A DNA stretch of 64,000 nucleotides, from the NCBI GenBank assembly GCA_022457065.1, contig JAJGBQ010000001.1, positions 3,658,001-3,722,000 of the forward strand, in the 5' to 3' direction. Within the stretch, counting starts at the first letter, position 1, and the number at the start of each line of letters is the position of its first letter. Position numbers and translations under genes: made by a program. The notes below the pieces were generated by a model. It made no database searches and was not told the origin of the DNA. It worked only from the letters and a program-made list of their open reading frames with translations. Shown here piece by piece: positions 56,576-64,000 of this stretch. This stretch comes from Curvularia sp. ZM96 (Eukaryota > Ascomycota > Dothideomycetes > Pleosporales > Pleosporaceae).

Positions 56576-58621
56576 ATGAAAACACTGCATAATTTTGTGC
56601 CCTTCTCACTGCATGAAGCCAAAAAACGTGAAAGGAAACCGTCAATGAATTATATCAATCGCTTCATTGACCGCCACCTGCCGGCCCGGACGCGTACACC
56701 ACGACCCTCCCAGCCTCCAACCACACCAGCGAGCATTCCTAACCGTCACAATCACAGGTTGCGGTCGCGCCCCCATTCGCACCACAAGCACAAGCGTCGC
56801 CGACGCCGCAGAGAGATGACGTCGTTCACGGGTCCGTGGTCCAGCGATCTTGATTCATTCAAAAAGTCTGTGCAGTCAATGCCAGAGCAATACAGGTCGT
56901 CCTTTGCTACCTGTTCCAAAAAGGCGCTCGACAAGATTTGCGATCGAAAGGCTCTTCACATCTGGGAATCGGATTCCGATATTGACAGCCTGCTGCAGCT
57001 CACGTCCGTCATCGCTAAGCTATGTGACCTTGGTGTGCGCAAGAAGAAGGGTGCGAATGCCAAAGATGGTAGTATGCTGATTATTGCGGAAGAGAATAGC
57101 AGCGGGAGTAACTTTGATCGCATCTGCGAGCTCGTCGAGTACTTGACTTGTGCTAAGCCTCGGAAGCATCTTGAAGGCACAGTTACTGTGTACAGCAAGA
57201 TTGTCGTGGTAAGGGGCTGGGACAACAGCGTGTTGAGTGGACAGAGGGAGGCGCTCGAGAAGACGGTCAGGAGAATCAACATAGCGATTGAGCGTGTGTT
57301 GAAGATGGGTGGGTTTGAGGGAAAGAAGAGGAAGCTTGTGTGGCACCATAACGCAGTCATACCGTTCCTGTTGCACTGGATCAATACGACCACACCAGCC
57401 CTGCGCTCCTCCATCTCCGCTATTACCGTCACTGGATCACTGGACTTCGAAACTGGGATTGGCCCCTCTCTTGCCGGCCGCGCAAACAAAGTAGCCGACC
57501 TCGAGCGCCTAGAGCAATACACAAAGAAACTCGGTGTCCCCGTCGTCTTCCTCGACTCGTCCTCTCAACTCATCAACTCCGAGTACCTGGGGACGTACAT
57601 GTACTACTACGCCTACTACATCAACACCTTCCTCCCCACCTGCCTTTCCCGGCCCCACCTCGAAAAGGCCCAAGACGAACTCGTCACCTTTGCCTTCCGC
57701 ATGCGCGCCGCCAGCGAAGCAAAGTACCGTAACGAAGCCGTCAAGCTGGTGAAAAAGTATCTTGACCCGCGCACAGCCAAGGCATGGGCGCACCACTGCA
57801 TCAACGAATCCAGCTACGAAAAACCCAAATGCAGAGCCGCAGGCAGGGACGAATCCATACATCACGCCGTCCAAATCGCAGACTGCCCTTTTGCACGTTT
57901 CTCGGCCACCCCCGGCGTCCCTTCTTTTGCGCGCCTTGCGGCAGGCCCTGCATCCGCTGCTTCAAGCGAATACTACACTGCGGCTCCCGTCAGCATCGCT
58001 TTTACCAAGTCGCTATTCAGACCGTGCAGGCCCGCTACTTTCTACCTACTCATCCCGCACGCCACGCACGACGATGAAGAGAAAGTCACCAGCCGGATCC
58101 AAGGCCTCATGATGGCCGTGCTCGAGCGCGTCCGCCAGGAAAAAGGCAACCCGGTTCTCGGCGACGACGAAAAAGACATGTGGCGCAATGTCGTCAAAGC
58201 GTGTTCCTGGGCTCTTGATGGCATCGAAGATAAAATGCCAAAGGAAATGGCCAGAAAGGTGCGTTTTGTACGGCAGAAACTTAAGGCGGGGACGTGGGGG
58301 TATGCAGTTAATGCGCCTGTGGCGGACGCAGCGGGTGTACTACAGCAGCAGCCGCAGACGGTGCAGGAAATGAATCGTCCGTATGCGTTTGAGGCGGGTG
58401 CAGCAGTACAGGATCCTGCTGCTGCCGGGTATGCTGGCAATCAGCAGGTGCCGCTGGTGAACGGCCAGACTGGCCAGGGGACGACGTATCCCCAGCAGCA
58501 ATCAAACGGACAGTTGCCGCCTCCGCAGACTGTATTCACGCATGGAGGAGTGTATCCAAGCCCCGGGCTTGGGCCTACTTCTTCGCTGCCGCATCGGGGG
58601 AGTGGAAGAGGTTTTTCGTAG
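56576..58621 (+). CDS. Uncharacterised basic protein with Tyr-rich helix block
   Basis: A single exon of up to 681 aa. The start is uncertain: in-frame ATGs lie at 56576, 56645 (MNYINRFIDRH) and 56816 (MTSFTGPWSSDLDSF). The segment between them is Arg/His/Lys-rich and may be a leader or a basic tail. The folded part begins near residue 80 (FKKSVQSMPEQYRSSFATC) and runs to about 610. It contains TVTGSLDFETGIGPSLAG, then LGTYMYYYAYYINTFLPTCL, a hydrophobic aromatic block that may be a helix, and VKKYLDPRTAKAWAHHCI. The tail is Gln/Pro-rich. I recognise no domain. It could be a conserved fungal protein of unknown function. Absence of introns in 2 kb is unusual for this window but not decisive. 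Confidence 0.7.
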   Translation: MKTLHNFVPFSLHEAKKRERKPSMNYINRFIDRHLPARTRTPRPSQPPTTPASIPNRHNHRLRSRPHSHHKHKRRRRRREMTSFTGPWSSDLDSFKKSVQSMPEQYRSSFATCSKKALDKICDRKALHIWESDSDIDSLLQLTSVIAKLCDLGVRKKKGANAKDGSMLIIAEENSSGSNFDRICELVEYLTCAKPRKHLEGTVTVYSKIVVVRGWDNSVLSGQREALEKTVRRINIAIERVLKMGGFEGKKRKLVWHHNAVIPFLLHWINTTTPALRSSISAITVTGSLDFETGIGPSLAGRANKVADLERLEQYTKKLGVPVVFLDSSSQLINSEYLGTYMYYYAYYINTFLPTCLSRPHLEKAQDELVTFAFRMRAASEAKYRNEAVKLVKKYLDPRTAKAWAHHCINESSYEKPKCRAAGRDESIHHAVQIADCPFARFSATPGVPSFARLAAGPASAASSEYYTAAPVSIAFTKSLFRPCRPATFYLLIPHATHDDEEKVTSRIQGLMMAVLERVRQEKGNPVLGDDEKDMWRNVVKACSWALDGIEDKMPKEMARKVRFVRQKLKAGTWGYAVNAPVADAAGVLQQQPQTVQEMNRPYAFEAGAAVQDPAAAGYAGNQQVPLVNGQTGQGTTYPQQQSNGQLPPPQTVFTHGGVYPSPGLGPTSSLPHRGSGRGFS

Positions 58622-59336
58622 AGACGTGGGTCGGTAAGCTGTGGGATTTTCTCTTTTCTTTCATGACTCACAAGGCGTTATGATTCAAGTGTTTCATTTT
58701 TCAAGGCATGGCGATGCGATGGACTGTACAGGTATACATATTTTTCACGATTGATGATTTATGACACATAGGACGCTGGACTCGTAGTCTGAGTCTTTTA
58801 CGAGGTTTGCTTTATGGAAGTAGTGGAGAGAGGCACGAAGTAACGACAGTGTAGGATGATGGTGACGGTGGTACGGATTTCCTTTCTTCTTCTCTACTAT
58901 TTTTCTTTTTCAATCCTCCAGAATGCTTTACATGGTGGTATTGAGCAGATAGTACGAATGAACTGTCAGTTTTCTAGGTTTTGCGTTGTGCTTGCTTTGA
59001 GTGTCTATTGCCTCTAACTACAAAGATTATAAGAAAGGAGCTAATTGGTGTATACCCTCTATACATAGTTAGATTGATGGATCATACATCATCTTCATTA
59101 TGGCGTGTAAGATATGGGGTTTTAAGTGATAGCACAGAGCACGTTAATGAGCTATTCTTTGTACCACAGGGCCAACTTCCACCGAGGCCTTCGTTAGGAA
59201 GTTGGCCCCGTGACGGAAATTGACTCCGGATCCCGTGGTACAAGTGGTGATGCAGCGCGATCATCTATGGAATAACATGGGTCACGCGACTTGCAGCATC
59301 TGGCGACCGGAATGGAACATAGGCCCTCCGGCAATA
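58622..59336. other. Intergenic region with nested inverted repeat
   Basis: 0.7 kb between converging genes. Contains the nested inverted repeat at 59159-59243. No gene seen. Confidence 0.5.
59159..59243. repeat. Nested inverted repeat (inner 12 bp, outer 9 bp)
   Basis: The inner arms GGGCCAACTTCC (59169-59180) and GGAAGTTGGCCC (59197-59208) are perfect over 12 bp with a 16-base loop. The outer arms TTGTACCAC (59159-59167) and GTGGTACAA (59235-59243) are perfect over 9 bp. Both pairs are nested, so the whole could fold as a bulged stem-loop. It lies in a 3' intergenic region between two converging genes and could be a miniature transposon, a transcript end structure or a relic. Confidence 0.75.
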
Positions 59337-60383
59337 TCAATTGCTATCGCCATGAAAAATGAAGCCTCCGCCACGTCCTGACTCGTCAACCAATTCGGCA
59401 CGTACACTCTCCAATTCCTTGCGCATTGACTCGGGGCTAGCATTCTCCTGAAGGCGCTCAAAGTCGAGTAGTTTTACCCCGTCTTCCGTGACGAGAAAGT
59501 TGTATCGATTCACATCCCCATGTACAAGTCCTAATTCGTGGAGTTTCCCTAGAGCTGTCTCACAGACACTCAGATCTTGGAAGGAGGCAGAGCGGCCCTC
59601 TATTTTCTCTATGAGGATCCCCATAATGCGTCCGTTCTCGTGGATATGGCCGAGGAAGCGCGGGGCCAGCCCGGAGCCCTCGAGCAACTGATATGCTCTT
59701 GTTTCCTGTTCGATGCGAGGCAGCTCCCATTCAAAACGGGCTATTTTGGCGATTACGGTGGCTGGAAGAGGGATTGGAAGGGTTGAATGTGAGATGGCTT
59801 CGAATGTCATTGCCGTGAGCTGTTCCGTCTTCTCCAATTCTAGGCAATCAACCAGAGTATAATGCCACTGACATCTGACGCCAGCAAGTTTTCGGTTTGA
59901 GATGGAAGTTTTCAGGCCGCCGCTGACTTCGTCTCTCGAGATGTGGGCTACGGTCCATTCCTCGTTGTAAGGCAGATGGGACAGTGACTGAATAGGGAAT
60001 GAAAGCGTATCTCTATCGAAGGTCCCAGGGGCGATGGTGAGATATTTAACTTGATTTCCGATTCGCAGTCGGTATTCGCTTTCGAAAGAATCATCATCAT
60101 CCACTTCCATGGACAGGATAACCGGTTGCATTGGCGGATTTGTAGTTTGATCGTCAGACGTCTTCCCTTTCAAAGCGCTCACTACAAAACCGTCAGCCAG
60201 ATTTGTTTGAAAGGAAGGAGCATTCGCACATTTATGGTTCAAAACTCCCTTTATTTTCGCTATGCCTTCTTCTTCATTGTCAGAAGAATAGCTGTCATCA
60301 ATGCACTTATTGCCTAAAGGATCAGCCTTCTTGGAATTCACAGGGATCACTGGGGTGCCGATCGTGGACTTCTTGGCATCCAA
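59337..60383 (-). CDS. Aminoglycoside-phosphotransferase/kinase-like protein (5' end unresolved)
   Basis: The minus-strand frame is open from about 60410 to the stop at 59337 and codes for about 348 residues. The open frame contains no ATG until MQPVILSMEV (about 95 codons in), and a stop lies upstream at about 60430. The given start is a TTG, so an unseen first exon or a shorter protein starting at that ATG is likely. The C-terminal third has the kinase-fold catalytic loop LGLVHGDVNRYNFL, then a metal-site-like VKLLDFERL, typical of APH-like kinases. ILIEKIEGRSASF resembles the hinge. The N-terminal half has no known domain. Fungal proteins of this kind are often annotated as kinase-like or even mis-called alpha-galactosidase; the substrate is unknown. 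Confidence 0.7.
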   Translation of the reverse strand: MDAKKSTIGTPVIPVNSKKADPLGNKCIDDSYSSDNEEEGIAKIKGVLNHKCANAPSFQTNLADGFVVSALKGKTSDDQTTNPPMQPVILSMEVDDDDSFESEYRLRIGNQVKYLTIAPGTFDRDTLSFPIQSLSHLPYNEEWTVAHISRDEVSGGLKTSISNRKLAGVRCQWHYTLVDCLELEKTEQLTAMTFEAISHSTLPIPLPATVIAKIARFEWELPRIEQETRAYQLLEGSGLAPRFLGHIHENGRIMGILIEKIEGRSASFQDLSVCETALGKLHELGLVHGDVNRYNFLVTEDGVKLLDFERLQENASPESMRKELESVRAELVDESGRGGGFIFHGDSN

Positions 60384-62118
60384 TCTGGCGTAGCAGCAGC
60401 GGTTAAACAGACCAATGAATGCGCTATATTAAACCATAGCTCCTGCACCGCGGGGAAGACTCAATGCAATTTGCCCAATCATTGTCAGCGGTTGGCGCGG
60501 CTTGTGTACGCACATCCGACTACAACTTGACAACTCGACAGGTGGCCAGCTTTACAGAATCCCCTGCAGCAGTGATTTTAGCACATCCCGACAGCTAGGC
60601 ACTGCTGCAACGCCATGCCTTAATGTGACTGCCAAAACACTTCCAACGATAACTGCATGGTTTTCATTCTCAACCAGCTCCAACAATACGAAATATACCT
60701 TCGAAACACTGAGTCTGTGATGTCTGCAGGAAATACCAGAGTTCTACAAATGAAAATTGAATGCCGCGGTATCATGACATTTCAGCGTCTAGGACGGCAC
60801 TCTCAACAATAGCCGAGACTTTGCTTCCACTTCTAGGAGCACAGAGGATCATTTCAGGTCTCATTCTTTCGATGGCGAGAACCGTGCTAGTCATAAGTTG
60901 GACTGGACAACCGATGCATCATTCCTCTAAGAACACAAGCATCGTTCCAGATAACTAAATTCAGCGGAATTTACCTCTCCATTTAAAAAGCTTTTAAGCT
61001 CTGCTCAGTTCAACTCTTCCCCTGCAAAATCGAAAGAATAGCGAAATACCTATACTTTCCAATATATCCCAATCTAGTTGCCCTTGGCTACCCAAGTCTC
61101 ACAAGTCAATCTCAGTTCTCAAAAGAAACTGTTTTCCATATAAGACGGTCCTGTGACACGTTCACTAACGTGACTATAGGAAAGTTTAACGCCCAAGTCT
61201 TTATTCAGGTCGTCCCATACTCGTAAGGCAGAAAACATCATCAATTTCCATCCTGCCACTCCATTCTTATTTACATTGCTGACCATATAAAAAGGGGATG
61301 ACGCAGCTACTGGGGAAAGAGGGAGCAAGAAATTACTGAGACGTGTTGTTTTGTATATCACTGGAACGTAAAAGTGAGTCTTGGAAGCAAATGCACTTAC
61401 GTTTCTATGCAAAGAATTTACTTATGAGCACAACGAGAGCAGCAAAAGGTAGTAGTGTTACGGAAGAGGACTTGTCTTAGTACATTGATCAGTCGATCTT
61501 TGTATTTTAGATCACTGCCGTCTGCTTGCCAGGGAGCAGTCGGAATGTATACCCTGAGTCGTGTACCAGACCTAAGCGAGTAAGCTTTAGTTATACGAGA
61601 AACAAGATCAGAGCGGCTTGGCAAGATGTGTTGGGTGTGCGATATCTGGTAGTCCGGTTTTCGTAGTCCGTATGACGTCGAGTATCGAGCAAACACAACT
61701 GTTCTAGAAGGTACGTTAAGAAAGATCATGAAATATGGAAAGGAGCATGATGCTCATTACATCATTGCGTGGTTAGATGCGGGCGCTGTGGAATGCAAGA
61801 ACACAAGTTTTGACTGTGCATGCAGGAATGCCGGCAAAGCCAGGGTTGATATAGCAGATGGAGGCTCAAGGGATGGACTCGAATGCTGCACAGATCATTC
61901 ATTGTGACGTCTGCACTTGGAACAAATGGAAATCTTCAAATAAACTCAAAAAGCCTCTAGATTCTGTACAAGGAAGACTATTATGGCAGTGACAGCCATA
62001 CGGATGGCTCTTGATCTTGTAATGTGTGACACAGAGAGTACCAAACGAAAATTGACACAAGGAAAATGTGGTATCGGTATTGGTATGATGATTGCTGTGT
62101 CGTTCCTACTCAGGTTAT
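60384..62118. other. Intergenic region, about 1.7 kb
   Basis: Probably includes the promoter and missing first exon of the kinase-like gene at the left and the 3' UTR of cox5 at the right. Short frames such as 61119-61412 and 61418-61729 have no motif. No repeat seen. Confidence 0.4.
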
Positions 62119-62919
62119 TTACTCATCGTTGATCTTCTGGTTAGTGGGCACGTCCTTCTCAGACTTGCTCTGGATCATCATGCCCTTGTATCCAGTGATG
62201 GGCTCGCTTCCTTGTGCCTGTAAAGTGTCAGTAGTGTCACAATACCAACATCCAAACAGCAAAATACGCACCTTCAGGTACTCCTCGGTAGCCTCTTGCC
62301 ATTCCTTGGTCATGGTGCGGGGACGGACAGGGTTGGCAAACATGCGGGTGAAGGCGAAGACGGCGAAAGCACCGGCAATGACGGCGGAAGAGAGGAGGAA
62401 GACGTTGCGGCCCTCATCCGGAGGCGGGGGTCGGCGAGGACCGTGGGGGCCGAAGGCGATGTAATAGGCTGTAAAAAGAAAAAAACTGTCAGCCCAATGC
62501 CTGCATAGACGCATTTCCAATGTTTTGTGATGACTTGACGTTCGGCAAACGAGATACCGCGGGCCGAGTCGGCCATGTCGACCAAAACACCAGATACGTC
62601 ATACGAGGTTTTGCAGCACCCAATTGTGCGCGATGGTGAGGTACGCACCGGCCTTCTTCTCTTGCATAGTCAACTCCTTCCAATCGGTCTTCATGCGGTC
62701 CCTAAGCGTCATCCACAGGTCGGCCTGCTCCTGAGGAGGCATGTCTTCCCATCGCTTCTCGATGTTTGCGAGGGTCGGGTTGGAGATGGCGTGGGCCTGG
62801 CGAGACTGCTGAAGCTGGCAAGCTACCGGGGCAGCCCTGGGGAGAGCTGTGCGTGTCGCGGTCGAGGGAATGACGGCAGCCGAGCTCCTGGAAGCGCGGA
62901 CGATGGACGAGCGAAACAT
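62119..62919 (-). CDS. cox5: Cytochrome c oxidase subunit 5 (COX IV family), mitochondrial
   Basis: Three exons, 62919-62649, 62468-62272 and 62217-62119, encode 188 aa; introns are 180 and 54 nt. It is a nuclear-coded subunit of respiratory complex IV in the inner mitochondrial membrane. The first ~40 residues (SSIVRASRSSAAVIPSTATR) are a typical presequence. Then IEKRWEDMPPQEQADLWMTL and RMKTDWKELTMQEKKAAYY, the conserved matrix part; one membrane helix at about 107-128 (NVFLLSSAVIAGAFAVFAF); and the intermembrane tail VRPRTMTKEWQEATEEYLK. The first junction (GCC-G to CC-TAT) and second (CTGAAG to GCACAAGG) keep frame. The 180-nt first intron is long for this window. Yeasts have two oxygen-regulated isoforms; this sequence does not show which one it matches. 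Confidence 0.93.
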
Positions 62920-64000
62920 GGCGGCGGGTGGAGTGGAGAGTGTCGGACGATGAAAAAGAAGGGGAGGAGATTCCCGTCGAGGGACCTAGAGGTGCCAATG
63001 GATCGTGGTGATGATGGAGTCGAAGGTGGGCCAGGAGAGCTGTCTTGCAAAATGCGGTTGCAGAGGAACGCCAAGGTGGTGGAACGATCATTTCGCCGTG
63101 GCCCGAGCGTTCTAATCGGCCAATCAGTGTCTCAGCGTTAGCCTGGTCGGCAACCTATCCAGACTTCGTCATATGTCATTACGATGACTTTTGTAGTACT
63201 TTTTGTCGAGATTGAGATATGCTCATGAGTGAGTAAATAGAGTAGTCATGATATATATTGGCTTATGCTGCGCGGTCGTACTGCAATTGTAGGGCAACTT
63301 TCTGCTGGTAAACAAACAATCGCAGCTGTTATAACATCGTTTTCCAACGCGATAAGACAACAAACGTGCATTCCCTCGTCAGTGAATTACAAGATAAGAG
63401 CAGTCCTTTATAGCATATACGTCAAAGGTTATTTATACTATCCACTCTCCTTTACCACGGCGTTGGGTGTACCAAAGGCCGCAAATTTGCTCAATGGCGG
63501 GGTAGTAAAGAGAGGATGCAACACAACGCAAACCTTACTCCGTCGAGAATCATGGCGAGAGATGTACTACTGCTCGCAGATCAAAAACTGCAAATAGACT
63601 TTGGAATTGCTGGCATAATTTATCGTCGGTATACCTGCCTGTGTACAGACGGTGTAGGCGCCACCTACATGGCCGCGATGGGAAAGAAATGCATGCAGTG
63701 CAACCTGACCATATCCGAAGCGCCCTCGAACCTGGATGTCTACCAGCAAAAGACACATCCAAACAACCTAGTCTCTGAGTTGGACAACCCCATGGGAACA
63801 GTATTTGCCCTAGTGTAGACGACAGACACCCGTCCCGTGATCGGAGCAGTGGCGGGACCGGGGCTATGCTCATCATCACTCGAAAGCTCCGAGCTCAAGC
63901 TTGAGCTCCAGCTCCAACTCCAACGTACAGCTCCAACTCCAGCTCCAGCATGCTTTTGCCCCAGTTCTCACACGCACTTGTTTCGAGCTCCAGTGATCCG
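62920..64000. other. Right-end intergenic region
   Basis: Contains the cox5 promoter and, from 63890, a palindrome and a CTCCA-rich repeat. Frames at 63265-63597 and 63516-63818 lack recognisable motifs. No supportable gene before the window ends. Confidence 0.4.
63891..63949. repeat. Palindrome followed by CTCCA-type repeat
   Basis: GAGCTCAAGCTTGAGCTC at 63891-63908 is a perfect 18-bp palindrome. It runs into a CTCCAR hexamer-like repeat (ctccagctccaactccaac, then a variant) to about 63949. The repeat has a 6-bp unit and continues loosely toward the window end. Confidence 0.75.

Noticed and set aside
56576..56815. Leader versus coding for the basic N-terminal stretch of the 58.6-kb gene
   Set aside because: Left in the CDS as the longest frame, but a start at 56645 or 56816 cannot be excluded.

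Overview
The window is from a filamentous ascomycete, most likely a dothideomycete of the Pleosporales type (inference from protein style and architecture; no database search was possible). The signs are GT-AG introns mostly of 43-60 nt, several genes with very short first coding exons, a DAD-containing SepA-type formin, a Byr4/Bfa1 protein, a class II-type peroxidase, a GH10 xylanase and small secreted proteins. I could support 23 protein-coding genes on both strands, none in operons. I saw no convincing tRNA, rRNA or CRISPR array.

Layout. 0-9.5 kb: 3' part of a GH10 xylanase, a MYND zinc-finger protein, a small GAEQDRY-repeat protein, a secreted GMC oxidoreductase and an F-box-like protein. 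9.5-13.1 kb: a gene-free island holding a degenerate array of short CCC-loop-GGG hairpins, a perfect 20-bp hairpin, a minisatellite and four diverged copies of a ~125-bp repeat. 13-23.2 kb: a WD40 protein, Byr4 (septation GAP scaffold), divergently an XRCC4-like end-joining protein, then a long basic Ser/Pro-rich protein. 24.3-26.3 kb: two small secreted proteins, tail to tail. 26.3-31.2 kb: almost 5 kb with no supportable gene. 31-40 kb: NAD formate dehydrogenase, a small single-pass membrane protein and a large formin. 41-46.2 kb: a secreted haem peroxidase, a gap with a probable rhodopsin-domain relic, and a secreted amidohydrolase. 46.4-51.3 kb: a GAF hybrid histidine kinase divergent from a lysine-rich coiled-coil protein. 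52.2-58.6 kb: an Mso1-like exocytosis protein, a Gyp7-type TBC Rab GAP and an uncharacterised protein. 59-64 kb: a nested inverted repeat, an APH/kinase-like protein, cytochrome c oxidase subunit 5 and a short palindrome with a CTCCA-rich repeat at the right edge.

Together the genes serve growth and septation (formin, Byr4), secretion and vacuolar traffic (Mso1, Gyp7), respiration and C1 oxidation (Cox5, formate dehydrogenase), DNA repair (XRCC4-like), signalling (hybrid kinase), and extracellular plant-polymer oxidation or hydrolysis (xylanase, GMC oxidoreductase, peroxidase). The most unusual non-genic material is the hairpin and repeat island at 10.69-12.22 kb.
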